Assembly (NCBI GenBank): GCA_963839475.1 | Contig: CAWIVH010000018.1 | Coordinates: 558,001 to 622,000, forward strand | Origin: CAWIVH01 sp963839475 | Lineage (GTDB): Bacteria; Acidobacteriota; UBA6911 | Length of the DNA stretch: 64,000 bases | Direction: 5' to 3' | Part shown: positions 36,470-46,324 of the stretch, one piece after another | Numbering within the stretch: position 1 is the first letter of the stretch | Layout: each line of letters begins with the position of its first letter | Position numbers and translations under genes: made by a program | Notes under the pieces: model-generated | Seen by the model: the letters and a program-made list of their open reading frames with translations, nothing else | What the model was told of the DNA's origin: nothing | Databases searched by the model: none

Positions 36470-37609
36470 ATGAAAAAGACTTTGGGCATTATCCTCCTCC
36501 TTGGGATTCTCGGGTCGCTCGGGATGGCCGTCAGCTCCGATCCCGTTCGCCATGTAATAGTTTACCGGGAATCAGGCAGTTTCGGTGGCTGGCCCGCGAA
36601 TCATGGCATATGGTCATGGGGCGATGAAATAGTCGTGGGGTTTGAGGTCGGTTATCTCAAAACGGCCGAGCGCGGGCACGCCATTGATTACAGCAGGCCG
36701 GCGGAGCATGTGCTGGCACGGAGCAAGGACGGCGGTGAGACCTGGTCGATCGAGCGCCCGACAGGGCTCAGGCCGCCGGAGGGGATCAAGATCGCAGGAG
36801 TTCCCAGCGGCAAAGGGGGAGCGGAACCGATCGACTGTACCGGTGGCATCGACTTTACCCACCCCGGTTTTGCCTTGACCGCACGGATGGCCGACATTCA
36901 CGTCGGCCCCTCCCGGTTTTACTATTCCATGGACCGGGGAGTCTCATGGACCGGCCCTTTCAAAATCCCGAATTTCGGGCAAAAAGGGATCGCCGCCCGC
37001 ACAGACTATCTGGTGGAAGGGCCGGGAACGCTGACGATGTTCCTCACTGCAGCCAAATCCAATGGCATTCAGGGAAGGGCTATCTGTGTCCGGACCACCG
37101 ATGGTGGAAAAACCTGGAATTTCATCTCCTTCGTCGGGCCGGAGCCGGGAGAGGGAGACAAGGCGATTATGCCGTCCTCGGTGCGGCTGTCGAAGTCGGA
37201 AATCCTGACGGCGAGGCGCCAGAAGCAATTCATCGACACCTACCGCTCGCTCGACAACGGTGCGACGTGGAAGGAAGCGGGGATTGCGGTCCCTGATACA
37301 GGACTCAACAACGGCAATCCTCCGCATATGGTCCGGCTTAAGGACGGCCGTCTGGTCTTGACCTATGGCTTTCGATCGGAACCCTATGGAATCCGGGCGC
37401 GCCTGAGCCGTGACCAGGGACGCTCCTGGGGCAGCGAAATCATATTGCGCAAGGACGGCGGCACCTGGGATCTCGGCTACACCAGAACAGTCCAGCGATC
37501 CGACGGCAAGCTGGTCACGGTTTACTACTTTAACGATTCCAAGGACGGCGAACGCTATATCGCAGCGACGATTTGGGATCCCGGGAGCCCCGATGCCGGC
37601 GGCCGCTGA
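36470..37609 (+). CDS. Secreted Asp-box ('sialidase-like') propeller protein, paralog 1
   Basis: The 379-residue product has a signal peptide (residues 1-20) and a six-bladed beta-propeller with at least five Asp-boxes: SKDGGETWS, SMDRGVSWTG, TTDGGKTWN, SLDNGATWK and SRDQGRSWG. Its N-terminus holds FGGWPANHGIWSWG, nearly identical in paralogs 2 (46325) and 3 (50283). The RIP motif of true sialidases is not present, so sialidase activity is not supported; BNR proteins with the fold also act on other acidic sugars or simply bind glycans. The start has an AGGTGA site. A GC-rich hairpin spans its stop codon, and a candidate promoter lies upstream. Confidence 0.8.
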   Translation: MKKTLGIILLLGILGSLGMAVSSDPVRHVIVYRESGSFGGWPANHGIWSWGDEIVVGFEVGYLKTAERGHAIDYSRPAEHVLARSKDGGETWSIERPTGLRPPEGIKIAGVPSGKGGAEPIDCTGGIDFTHPGFALTARMADIHVGPSRFYYSMDRGVSWTGPFKIPNFGQKGIAARTDYLVEGPGTLTMFLTAAKSNGIQGRAICVRTTDGGKTWNFISFVGPEPGEGDKAIMPSSVRLSKSEILTARRQKQFIDTYRSLDNGATWKEAGIAVPDTGLNNGNPPHMVRLKDGRLVLTYGFRSEPYGIRARLSRDQGRSWGSEIILRKDGGTWDLGYTRTVQRSDGKLVTVYYFNDSKDGERYIAATIWDPGSPDAGGR

Positions 37610-37619
37610 AGCCGCCGGC
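37595..37619. terminator. Hairpin at the end of Asp-box paralog 1
   Basis: A perfect 8-bp GC stem (37595-37602 with 37612-37619, 9-base loop) spans the stop codon of paralog 1 and lies 8 bases from the stop of the converging MFS gene. It lacks a T run, so termination is possible but unproved. Confidence 0.4.
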
Positions 37620-37626
37620 TGGCATT

Positions 37627-38985
37627 CTAATGTTGGAGCTCCGCGGCTTTTGCAGCAGCAAGCCTCAGCTGAGTTCGCATTCGATCCGCATCTTTTCTCA
37701 CGAACAAGAAGATTCCAATCAGGAGCAGGGCCCCCCCCGCCAGGTAAACCAGGGACGCAAGTGCGATCGCCAGGCTGAGGCTTTCGTATTGGGCGATAAT
37801 GCCGATGACAAGGGGCGCGCTGCCGCCCCCCGCAAGCCATCCCACCCCGTTCATGAAACCCGCTGCGGTTCCGCGCGCCTCCGGCCGGATGACATCGAAA
37901 ACGGAGGCGAAAATGTTGGCATCGTAGAGACCCTTGAAGAACCCCCAGGCGGTAAGTGCAACAATCAGCCAAAAAACCGAATGCGTCATGCCACAAAGGG
38001 CAACGAAAGGAGCCCCGCAGAATAGGCCGATGGCCTGGACGGTCATGCGCCCGGCGTCGCTGCGTTTTCGCAGCGTATCAGCCAACCATCCGCCCAGCGG
38101 CGAACCCACCATGCTGGCGAGTTGAACGAATACGGTGGCGGTCAAGCCAGCAACCGCCAATCCCATATTAAATTTGCTGTAGAGGAACTTCGGCATCCAG
38201 GAAAGCAGCACCACAGCTACGAAGTTCGAACACATGAAGGTGGCCATCAACACAAGTACCGTCGGCGTTCCCCAGACCACTTTGAGAAACTCCCGGATGG
38301 AAAGACGGGGCATGGCCACCGGAGGAGTAGCAACACCCGCGTCTCCAATTTCGGCTGCGCCGCGCGCAGGCTCAACCAAAAACCGGTTGAGAACTATGCC
38401 GAGCAGGATTCCCAAACCGCCGAATACGATGAAGGACCAGCGCCAGCCGTAATATTGCCCAATGGCCCCGGCAAAGAAACCGCCTGCTATCGTTCCGAAA
38501 TAGACGCTCGTCTGGTGAATCCCCATGGCGCGCGAACGCGTAGACTTCCCATGGTAGTCGCCGATGAAGGACATGGATGCAGGGTAGTAGAATGTCTCGC
38601 CTAACCCCTCCGCGGCGCGAAAGAAAAAGAGATGGCGGAAATTGCGCGACAACGCCGTCGCCATGCAGATGATGCTCCATACGTGCAATCCCGCCAGAAT
38701 CGCCGTTTTCCTCCGCACCTTATCCACAATGGCACCCGCGAACGGAGCGCTCAGCCCGTAGACCCACGCGAAGGAAGAGCCCAGCAGGCCAAGTTCCACG
38801 GGTGTCAACCCCATCTCCTTTTCGAGAAGGGGGAATACGGAAAAAATGGCTTGCCGGTCCGCGTAGTTGAAGAACGAGATGCCCCAAAGCATCGCGACGA
38901 CATACCATTTGTAATTGGGCGAGGCAAAGATGCCCACGATTTGTGATGACGCGGTTGCAGGCTGGTTTTCCGATCCCTTTTGCAT
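37627..38985 (-). CDS. MFS transporter, organic-anion/sugar-acid type
   Basis: The 452-residue protein has 12 membrane helices and the MFS signatures: NYADRQAIFSVFPLL in helix 1, DKVRRKTAILAG in the cytoplasmic loop 2-3, and RAAEGLGETFYYPASMSFIGDYH. That pattern places it in the anion:cation symporter (ACS, hexuronate/phthalate) branch. It probably carries a sugar acid or similar anion across the inner membrane. It lies within the glycan region, on the minus strand between two plus-strand genes, and has a candidate promoter 85-110 bases upstream. A sialic or uronic acid substrate is an inference from the neighbourhood. Confidence 0.87.
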   Translation of the reverse strand: MQKGSENQPATASSQIVGIFASPNYKWYVVAMLWGISFFNYADRQAIFSVFPLLEKEMGLTPVELGLLGSSFAWVYGLSAPFAGAIVDKVRRKTAILAGLHVWSIICMATALSRNFRHLFFFRAAEGLGETFYYPASMSFIGDYHGKSTRSRAMGIHQTSVYFGTIAGGFFAGAIGQYYGWRWSFIVFGGLGILLGIVLNRFLVEPARGAAEIGDAGVATPPVAMPRLSIREFLKVVWGTPTVLVLMATFMCSNFVAVVLLSWMPKFLYSKFNMGLAVAGLTATVFVQLASMVGSPLGGWLADTLRKRSDAGRMTVQAIGLFCGAPFVALCGMTHSVFWLIVALTAWGFFKGLYDANIFASVFDVIRPEARGTAAGFMNGVGWLAGGGSAPLVIGIIAQYESLSLAIALASLVYLAGGALLLIGIFLFVRKDADRMRTQLRLAAAKAAELQH

Positions 38986-39067
38986 TTAGCAGACCCCCGC
39001 AGGGCAGGTTGAGAAAAGAACGGTTATGAGAGGTACAAGGAATTCATCTTTCCACTGGCATTGCGCC

Positions 39068-39095
39068 ATTATAAAAACCGTTTCGAATAATACAA
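39068..39095 (-). promoter_or_regulatory. Candidate promoter of the MFS gene
   Basis: On the minus strand TTGTAT (39090-39095), a 16-base spacer, and a perfect TATAAT (39068-39073) lie about 83 bases before the MFS start. This sits in the 398-base divergent region shared with the TonB receptor gene; I see no comparable plus-strand pair there. Confidence 0.45.
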
Positions 39096-39383
39096 TCTGC
39101 AAATTCGAAGAATAAAAACTTGTGGTGCTCCTGATACAATTCGCATACACTGGTTTCGCTGTTGATTGGCCAGGCAAGCATGGCAGTTCCTCCTCATTCG
39201 AAGGGAGAAAGAAGCGACAGTGAGCCAAACCCTCCATCCAATCCTGCTCCAGGGTATCGTTCCTCCCGTATCTATATCTCCGCGGGAGCTCCACTGAATC
39301 AACCATGCAGGCTAAAACAAATAAAATAAGCGGCGCTTTATGCATCCCGCAAGTTACGCCTCGTACCCATTATGGAGACAATT

Positions 39384-42300
39384 ATGAGTAAGTGGATTTC
39401 GGCATTTTTGTTGGCAAGCTTGTTAGTTTCTGTTCCATGCATCATGGCGCAGAATGTGACGGGCTCGATTAGCGGGGTGGTTCGCGATCCCACTGGCGCT
39501 GTCATTCCAGGCGCAACGGTGAGCGCCACCAATGTGGGCACCAATGCGGTTGTGCAGGTGATTTCGGATGACGCCGGGATTTATTCCATTCAGCGAATCC
39601 CGGTGGGAGTATACGACCTGAAGTGCGACATGACCGGCTTCAAAAAGTACGAGGCCAAAGGCATCCGCGTTCAGGTCAATGAAGTGGCACGCATGGATAT
39701 TCCCATGGTGCTCGGGACCACAACTGAAACCGTCACCGTGGACGCCCAGGCGGTCGCCGTCGACACGACTTCGTCAACTCTGAAGGTGGTCGTGGACCAG
39801 CGGCGTATCCAGGAACTCCCGCTGAACGGACGGAATCCCACTGAACTGATGCGCCTGGTCTCCGGCACGCAGGTGGACCCGAGAACCAGCGTTACATCGG
39901 GCACCACCTACCCGGGCGCGTCGGCGATCTCGGTCAATGGAGGCCGCGCCAACACGACCAACTATGTCCTCGATGGCGGCCAGAACAACGACCACTACAG
40001 CAACGCCCCCAACCCGATGCCGAATCCCGACGCTCTGCAGGAATTCAGCGTCCAGACCAACAACTTCAGCGCCGAGTTCGGGCGACAGTCCGGCGGAGTG
40101 GTAAATGCCGTGACCCGGTCTGGAACGAACCAACTCCACGGTTCGGCATTCGAATACCTGCGCAACCAGGCGCTGAATGCCGCCAATTTCTTCGCTCCCA
40201 TCCTGCCGGACGGAACCAAGCAGGATGACGGGCTGAAACGCAACCAGTTCGGAGCTACGGTCGGCGGCCCGGTTTATATCCCGAAGGTTTACAATGGCCA
40301 GGATAAGAGCTTCTTCTTTTTCTCCTACCAGGGAACCAGGATACGTCGGGCTCCGACTTCGACAAATCGGATTGTCCCGACCGCGGCGCAGCGGAATGGG
40401 GATTTTTCAGCCCTTGGGAAACCTCTCAAGGATCCCTTCCGCGGAGGCACCTACCCCGGCAACAAAATCCCTGCCTCGGACATGAGCTCTATTTCACAGT
40501 ACATGCTCAATTACATCCCCGTTCCGCCAGGCGGGGGGAACACGATCACTACGTCCACGCGGCAGAATTCGAACGACGACCAGTTCCTGGTCCGGATGGA
40601 CCACCAGATGTCGAAGACCAACAAGCTGTCCGGACGGCTTTGGGTTTCGAGTGCGAGTGTCCCGGGCGTCCTTGACCCTAAGAATTACCTGGTCGTGGTT
40701 TCCGCTGCGACATGGAGAAACACAAGCGTGAACGTCACGGACACGCAATCTTTCGGCTCCTCGGTCGTGAACACCGCCCTCTTCAGCTGGAACCGCACCA
40801 ACAACGGCAACGTACCGTATGAACCGGCAAAGAGCCTGACCGACCTGGGCGTCAAGATGTGGAACGACGACCCGTACAAATGGCAGGTCAGCATTTCGGG
40901 TTATTTCGGCATTGATACGAATGACACCAACTTTTTCCTGCGCGACGAGTACCAGGCGAGCGATACCGTGCGCTGGTCCCTGGGGAAGCATCAGCTGTCG
41001 TTTGGCGCTGAGTATGGGCATGGCATCGGGGGGATCATCAACAACTACCGGTCCAGCGGCCAGTGGACGTTCGCCAGTTCGGCGCCTTTCACCGGCGACG
41101 GCCTGGCCGATTTCCTGGTAGGCAAGTTCAGTTCCATGACGCAAGGGGTCGGCGAGTACAAAGATAACCGTTTCAACATCTTCAACATGTTTGTCGAAGA
41201 TTCGATCCGCCTCACCCCGCGGCTCAATGTATCGTTGGGCCTGCGCTGGGAGCCGTTCTTCCCGTACACCGATCTGGATGGGAAACTGTCCGTCTGGAGC
41301 CCCGGTAGCAAGTCGACTCGCTACATCAACGCCCCGACTGGAATACTCTATCCCGGAGATGCCGATATCCCCGCCGGCGGGTACGATACGGCGTGGGGAA
41401 ATTTCGGGCCCCGAGTCGGCATGGCATGGGATATCTTCGGCAACGGCAAGACCAGCCTTCGTGCCGGTTACGGCATTTTCTATGACCGGATGAACACGAT
41501 CGGCACCAACAGCCAGGCGAACCAGGCCCCCTTCGGCACGGTGTTCATTGTCAACGGCAACACAACGAACAGCCTTGCCGATCCCTATGCAGGGACAACA
41601 AATCCATTCCCGGCGAGCAAAAATCCACCCAAGGACGTGGCCTTCGTGCTCCCCCTCGTACCATTTTCGTACGAGAAGCACATGTCGAATGCCTATCTGC
41701 AATCCTGGAACCTGACGGTTGAGAAAGAGATCGCCTGGGGCGTAATCATCCGGACCGCATACGCCGGGTCGAAAGGCACCCGCCTGGTCTCGGTCCGGGA
41801 AGGCAACGCCCCCATATACACTCCGGGGGCGACCACCTCAACCATTAACCAGCGGCGTCCGTATTACCCCAACTACGGCCAGGTTTCGCTGGTCGAGCCC
41901 ACCGGGAACTCCACCTACCATGCCGCCCAGCTGACGGTTGAACGCCGCTTCAGCAAGGGATTCACGGTTCTCGGCAATTACACCGTGGCTAAGAGCATCG
42001 ATACGAGTTCCGAAAACAAAGTCACGGGACAGTTTGTGACGAATCCCTGGAACCTCGCTTTCGACAAGGGCCCCTCGGCGTTTGATCACAGGCAGGTAGT
42101 CAGCATCTCGAGCTTGTGGGAAGTGCCTTTCAAGCCTGCAAACAAGATGGCCGGCGCCCTGCTCGGCGGCTGGAGCCTGAATACGATCATCCAACTCTCG
42201 ACCGGTGCCCCATTCACAGTAGCTAGCGGCGTGGACAACGCGCGCACCGGCACGGGAGGTCAGCGGGCCGATTTGATCGGAAACCCCTATCTCTCCGATA

Positions 42301-42614
42301 GCAGAAGCCGGGGAGAAAAAATCCAGGAGTATTACAGCAAAGCCGCATTCGCGCCCAACGCCCTGGGCACGTTCGGGAATCAGGGACGAAACATGTGGCG
42401 CGACCCCGGGTATGCGAATGTGGACCTGGGAGTCCAGAAGTCGTTCCGGATCGCGGAACAACTCAGGACCCAGTTCCGCTTCGAGATGTTCAACGCATTC
42501 AACCGCGTGAACCTTGGCGCCCCGAATGCCAGCCAGAACTCCGCCAATTTCATGAAAATCACGTCGGCCGGAAGCCCGCGCGTTCTGCAGTTCGCGCTGC
42601 GCTTCGTATGGTGA
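39384..42614 (+). CDS. TonB-dependent outer-membrane receptor, Oar-like, complete
   Basis: The 1,076-residue receptor imports large ligands through the outer membrane. After a signal peptide (residues 1-22) comes a carboxypeptidase-regulatory beta-sandwich (about 24-115, GSISGVVRDPTGAVIPGATVS-type start), the plug (about 120-240, ELPLNGRNPTELMRL and INGxRANxTNYVLDG-type box), and a 22-strand barrel to the terminal aromatic FALRFVW. This N-domain plus barrel layout is typical of Acidobacteriota. The start at 39384 is taken because GGAG lies six bases upstream; the ATG at 39372 is less likely. A strong terminator follows. It shares its promoter region with the MFS transporter and lies beside hydrolases, fitting a glycan-import role. 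Confidence 0.92.
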   Translation: MSKWISAFLLASLLVSVPCIMAQNVTGSISGVVRDPTGAVIPGATVSATNVGTNAVVQVISDDAGIYSIQRIPVGVYDLKCDMTGFKKYEAKGIRVQVNEVARMDIPMVLGTTTETVTVDAQAVAVDTTSSTLKVVVDQRRIQELPLNGRNPTELMRLVSGTQVDPRTSVTSGTTYPGASAISVNGGRANTTNYVLDGGQNNDHYSNAPNPMPNPDALQEFSVQTNNFSAEFGRQSGGVVNAVTRSGTNQLHGSAFEYLRNQALNAANFFAPILPDGTKQDDGLKRNQFGATVGGPVYIPKVYNGQDKSFFFFSYQGTRIRRAPTSTNRIVPTAAQRNGDFSALGKPLKDPFRGGTYPGNKIPASDMSSISQYMLNYIPVPPGGGNTITTSTRQNSNDDQFLVRMDHQMSKTNKLSGRLWVSSASVPGVLDPKNYLVVVSAATWRNTSVNVTDTQSFGSSVVNTALFSWNRTNNGNVPYEPAKSLTDLGVKMWNDDPYKWQVSISGYFGIDTNDTNFFLRDEYQASDTVRWSLGKHQLSFGAEYGHGIGGIINNYRSSGQWTFASSAPFTGDGLADFLVGKFSSMTQGVGEYKDNRFNIFNMFVEDSIRLTPRLNVSLGLRWEPFFPYTDLDGKLSVWSPGSKSTRYINAPTGILYPGDADIPAGGYDTAWGNFGPRVGMAWDIFGNGKTSLRAGYGIFYDRMNTIGTNSQANQAPFGTVFIVNGNTTNSLADPYAGTTNPFPASKNPPKDVAFVLPLVPFSYEKHMSNAYLQSWNLTVEKEIAWGVIIRTAYAGSKGTRLVSVREGNAPIYTPGATTSTINQRRPYYPNYGQVSLVEPTGNSTYHAAQLTVERRFSKGFTVLGNYTVAKSIDTSSENKVTGQFVTNPWNLAFDKGPSAFDHRQVVSISSLWEVPFKPANKMAGALLGGWSLNTIIQLSTGAPFTVASGVDNARTGTGGQRADLIGNPYLSDSRSRGEKIQEYYSKAAFAPNALGTFGNQGRNMWRDPGYANVDLGVQKSFRIAEQLRTQFRFEMFNAFNRVNLGAPNASQNSANFMKITSAGSPRVLQFALRFVW

Positions 42615-42625
42615 AATCGTGATGA

Positions 42626-42664
42626 GGCGCCGCATGGATTTCATGCGGCGCCCCGGAGTTTTTT
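42626..42664 (+). terminator. Rho-independent terminator of the TonB receptor gene
   Basis: A perfect 11-bp stem (42626-42636 with 42642-42652, loop GATTT) is followed by TTTTTT at 42659-42664, twelve bases after the receptor stop codon. Confidence 0.9.
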
Positions 42665-42732
42665 GCATCTTCCTTCATGTGGGCCCGGGCTTCACAGGCT
42701 ACTGCAGAACTAAGGAATGATGAATTATGGAT

Positions 42733-43156
42733 CGGGCTTTCAGCCCTTTTCTTCATCCCTGCAAATACCTGGGGCTTCGCCTTCCCGCTTCGCAGGATCT
42801 GCGACGAGTCTGACATAGGATCGCGCTTTCAGCGCTCACAAATGAATGATTCGTTTGCTTTGATGAAATATGAGAGGGCCGAAGGCCCGATGCCATATCA
42901 GCCTAGGGCGAAGCCCAAGGTTCAATAAGACGTCAGAGAGGGCTGAAGGCCCGACCCATAAATGAGTTATTCAGCTCTTTGTTCAGCCCGCGTCGTCAAA
43001 TCGATGGAAACTGCTAAATTTCGCGCATTTTGAATAGTCGATTTTGGAGAGGGGCAATCTGCACGCATGAGAAGTGGTGGCAGGACAGCTTCAGTCCCCT
43101 TTATTTGGCTGCGCGGCGGTGAAAAGACCATGTCCGGGCTGAAGCCCGGACCCACA
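42733..43156. repeat. Cluster of REP-like palindromic repeats
   Basis: Several GC-rich palindromic units of related sequence recur in this 600-base gap: GGGCTTTCAGCCC at about 42733, GCGCTTTCAGCGC at 42823, GGGCCGAAGGCCC near 42876 with AGGGCGAAGCCCAAGGTTCA after it, GGGCTGAAGGCCCGACCCAT near 42942, and GTCCGGGCTGAAGCCCGGAC at 43131. Each has the core C/T-GAAG-G/C or its complement in a short stem. The pattern, and CATATCAGCCTAGGGC, is a familiar repeat type of soil bacteria. No transposase is present. Confidence 0.6.
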
Positions 43157-43217
43157 ACCGTAATAGCCCAGGCCCATGGAATGTGAGCCGCGGAAGAAGA
43201 AAGACCGGGAGGTCCTC

Positions 43218-44810
43218 ATGAGAACTTTGCTTCCCATTGTGTTGGTCTTGCTTGGAGGAGCATACACAGGCACGCCCGTTCGCTTCTGCCAGGCACAGGG
43301 TCAGACCGCCGCGGGCGTTGTCTACCATGACCGGAACATGAACCAGCGGCGGGACACAGGCGAACCTGGAATTGCCGATGTCCGGGTTTCAAACGGGCGC
43401 GAAGTGGTCCGCACCGATAAAGGGGGAAAGTACTCACTTCCGGTGGGCGATGACACCATGCTTTTCGTCATCAAACCTGCCGGCTGGCGGACGCCTTTGG
43501 GGCCCGACCGCTTGCCGCGCTTCTGCTATGCGCATAAACCGGCAGGATCCCCGAAGATGAAAGAACCCGGGTTCGCTCCAACCGGCGCGCTGCCCGCTTC
43601 TATAGACTTTCCACTCAGCCCGCAGAAGGAGCCTGAGAGCTTCCAAATGATCCTTTTTGGCGATCCTCAGGTGCGGAATCAGCAGGAGGCAAACTACCTT
43701 GCGCGCGACCTGGTTGCAGAACTCGCAGGAAGCAATGCCGCATTCGGCGTCACCCTGGGCGACGTGGTTTTCAACGAACCTTCCATGTTCGGCGCCGTTA
43801 ACCGCGCCATCGGACAGATCGGCATCCCCTGGTATTCTGCTCCGGGCAACCATGACTTGAACTTCGACAGCCCTTCCGACGACCTTTCGCTCGAGACTTT
43901 TCGAAGCATTTACGGGCCGCGTTATTTTTCGTTTGATTATGCTCGCGTGCACTTCATCGTGATGGACACTGTTGTCTTCTCCGGCGCAACTGCAGCGGAG
44001 CCGCGGGGGAACTACAGCGCCGGGATCGATCCCGACCAGATGATCTTCCTGCGGAATGACCTGGAGGCGGTTCCCAAGGATCGGCTGGTGGTTCTTCTGA
44101 TGCATTACCCCATCGTGAGCATGGAAGAGAAGCTCAATATGAAGGGGCGGCAGGAACTCTACCGTCTGATTGAAAAAAGACCTTCCTTCTCCGTATCGGC
44201 CCACCGCCACTATCAGGATCCGCGCATCATCGGGCCCGAGGATGGGTGGGGCGGCGCCGAGCCGCATCTCCATCTCGTGCACGCCACCGCATGCGGCAGT
44301 TGGTGGCGGGGATTGCCGGATGAAGTCGGAATTCCCCACGCGACCATGGCCGATGGGGCCCCCAACGGGTATTCCATAGTCAACTTCGACGGAAGTCGCT
44401 ATTCGATCCGGTTCAAAGCCGCCCGCCGCCCTGCCGACTACCAGATGAATGTCTACGCGCCGGATGAGGTGAACTCCGGCCAGGCGGGAAGCCAGGAAGT
44501 CCTGGCGAATGTGTTTGCGGGTACCGACAAATCTGTAGTCGAAATGCGTCTGGGCAGCGAAGGGGCTTGGATTCCGATGAAGAAAGTCTTGCGTCCGGAT
44601 CCCGCTTATGCAGCCATGAAAGCGGCCGAGGCGAAATGGACGCCGGAAGAAGTTAAGCGTTGGAGCTTGCCGAAACCCATCGATTGCCCCCACCTCTGGC
44701 AGGGCATGCTGCCAGCCGAACCGCCGCTCGGAACACATCTACTGACCGTCCGTACAACCGATATGTTCGGGCAATCTTATAGCGCGAGTCACGTAATCAC
44801 TATTCACTGA
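43218..44810 (+). CDS. Secreted calcineurin-type metallophosphoesterase
   Basis: The 530-residue enzyme has a signal peptide (about 1-27), an N-terminal SdrD/MetallophosN-like sandwich (about 30-95, GVVYHDRNMNQRRDTGEPGI), the metallophosphoesterase core (about 150-370), and a C-terminal beta domain (about 380-530). Metal ligands are visible in FGDPQ, LGDVVFN, APGNHDL and VSAHRHYQ. Family members hydrolyse phosphodiesters or phosphomonoesters outside the cell. The start at 43218 is fixed by GGGAGG; an upstream ATG would add 14 residues before the leader. It is followed after 43 bases by the sulfatase and then an Asp-box gene: the three form a likely operon. Confidence 0.88.
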   Translation: MRTLLPIVLVLLGGAYTGTPVRFCQAQGQTAAGVVYHDRNMNQRRDTGEPGIADVRVSNGREVVRTDKGGKYSLPVGDDTMLFVIKPAGWRTPLGPDRLPRFCYAHKPAGSPKMKEPGFAPTGALPASIDFPLSPQKEPESFQMILFGDPQVRNQQEANYLARDLVAELAGSNAAFGVTLGDVVFNEPSMFGAVNRAIGQIGIPWYSAPGNHDLNFDSPSDDLSLETFRSIYGPRYFSFDYARVHFIVMDTVVFSGATAAEPRGNYSAGIDPDQMIFLRNDLEAVPKDRLVVLLMHYPIVSMEEKLNMKGRQELYRLIEKRPSFSVSAHRHYQDPRIIGPEDGWGGAEPHLHLVHATACGSWWRGLPDEVGIPHATMADGAPNGYSIVNFDGSRYSIRFKAARRPADYQMNVYAPDEVNSGQAGSQEVLANVFAGTDKSVVEMRLGSEGAWIPMKKVLRPDPAYAAMKAAEAKWTPEEVKRWSLPKPIDCPHLWQGMLPAEPPLGTHLLTVRTTDMFGQSYSASHVITIH

Positions 44811-44853
44811 CCCGCTGGAGTGACAATCGTATCGGAGCTTGCGGGAGGGAACA

Positions 44854-46233
44854 ATGGCAGCAGAGATGAGTCGCAGGGATTTCATGGGAACAGGGGCCGT
44901 GGCTTTGGGCGCACTGCAATCCCCGGCACCGCAGGAACGAAAGCGCCCGAACATCGTCTGGATCATGGGGGATGATCTGGGCTACGGCGACCTGGGCTGC
45001 TACGGCCAGCCGCGGATCCAGACTCCGAATATCGACCGGGCCGCATCGGAAGGGACCCGCTTCACGCAGGTTTACAGCGGCAGCACCGTGTGCGCCCCTT
45101 CGCGCTGCAGCCTGATGACGGGGATGCATACAGGACATGTGCGCGTCCGCGATAACACGCCTCAGATCCCTCTCCGCCCCGGCGATGTTACGGTGGCCAG
45201 GGTCCTGAAGCAGGCCGGGTACAAAACCGCGATTTTCGGGAAATGGGGTCTTGGCAACCCCGGCACACCCGGCATCCCGAATCTTCAGGGCTTCGATGAA
45301 TGGTACGGCTACCTGAACCAGGACCATGCGCATTTCTATTATCCGCAGCACCTCTGGGAAAATGAGAAGGAGACCTTTCTGCGCGGAAACCGCGGCAATG
45401 CACGAAAGGAGTACGCGCCCGATCTTTTCCTGGAGCGTGCCCTCTCGTTCATGGAACGGCAGAAAGACAATCCGTTTTTCCTCTACTTTGCCACCACGTT
45501 ACCGCATTTTTCAGATTATGATCCGAACAGTCCGATGGGGCTGGATGTCCCGAGCGATGCGCCGTACACGGCAGAAGCTTGGCCGAAGATAGAGAAGAAT
45601 TATGCGGCCATGGTCACGCGGCTCGACGGCCACATCGGACGGTTGATGACCCAGCTGAAGCGGCTGGGAATCGACGACCGCACTATCGTATTTATCACCA
45701 GCGACAATGGCCCGTCGGTCGAAACTGCACACCGGCCTGATTTTTTCAAAAGCAATGGATCTTTCCGCGGCGTTAAGCGCGAGATGTATGAAGGCGCCAT
45801 TCGCGTGCCGATGATCGTGCGCTGGCCGGGAGTCGTGCCGGAAAAAAGGGTCAGTCAGCATCCGTGGGCCTTCTGGGATTTCCTGCCCACCGCCGCCGAA
45901 CTTGCCGGCGGCGATGCGCCGCGCAACTGCGATGGCATCTCGGTGATTCCCGAGATTTTGGGCAAGACGCAGGCACCCCATGATTACTTTTATTGGGAAT
46001 ACGGGCATGTCCGTGACAAGTTCCTGCAGGCGCTGCGCGCAGGGGACTGGAAAGCGGTGCGAAACGGCCTTCGCACCCCGCTCGAACTCTACAATCTGCG
46101 CGAAGATCCTGGCGAAAACCGCAACGTCGCAGCGCAAAACCCGGATACTGTCTCCCGGCTCGAGTCCCTAATGCGTCGCGCACGAACCGAGTCGGACGAC
46201 TTCCCGGTCCGCGATGCGAGTTCAGGCAAATAA
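44854..46233 (+). CDS. Tat-exported sulfatase
   Basis: The 459-residue sulfatase removes sulfate from sugars or steroids. A twin-arginine leader (SRRDFMGTGAVALGA) precedes the fold. The active-site CAPSR (Cys80, to be oxidised to formylglycine) is followed by CSLMTG; Asp40-Asp41 in MGDDLGYGD bind metal, with ITSDNGPS and GVKREMYEGAIRVPMI later. The compact length suggests a family S1 enzyme for sulfated glycans. The ATG at 44854 has a GGGAGGG site eight bases upstream. It lies 43 bases after the phosphoesterase and 91 before Asp-box paralog 2, same strand. Because Tat exports a folded protein, its formylglycine must form in the cytoplasm. Confidence 0.92.
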   Translation: MAAEMSRRDFMGTGAVALGALQSPAPQERKRPNIVWIMGDDLGYGDLGCYGQPRIQTPNIDRAASEGTRFTQVYSGSTVCAPSRCSLMTGMHTGHVRVRDNTPQIPLRPGDVTVARVLKQAGYKTAIFGKWGLGNPGTPGIPNLQGFDEWYGYLNQDHAHFYYPQHLWENEKETFLRGNRGNARKEYAPDLFLERALSFMERQKDNPFFLYFATTLPHFSDYDPNSPMGLDVPSDAPYTAEAWPKIEKNYAAMVTRLDGHIGRLMTQLKRLGIDDRTIVFITSDNGPSVETAHRPDFFKSNGSFRGVKREMYEGAIRVPMIVRWPGVVPEKRVSQHPWAFWDFLPTAAELAGGDAPRNCDGISVIPEILGKTQAPHDYFYWEYGHVRDKFLQALRAGDWKAVRNGLRTPLELYNLREDPGENRNVAAQNPDTVSRLESLMRRARTESDDFPVRDASSGK

Positions 46234-46324
46234 CCATGACTTCATCTCCCTATGCAAATGTGTTTGTACAGACCATTGAGTTGATCCCTATCTCTGCCAT
46301 CCCAAACATCGAGGAAAGCGAACC

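Noticed and set aside
40494..41702. Minus-strand open frame of 402 residues inside the TonB receptor
   Set aside because: Shadow of the receptor barrel; no start or family support.
43434..44738. Minus-strand open frame of 434 residues inside the phosphoesterase
   Set aside because: Shadow; all phosphoesterase motifs are on the plus strand.
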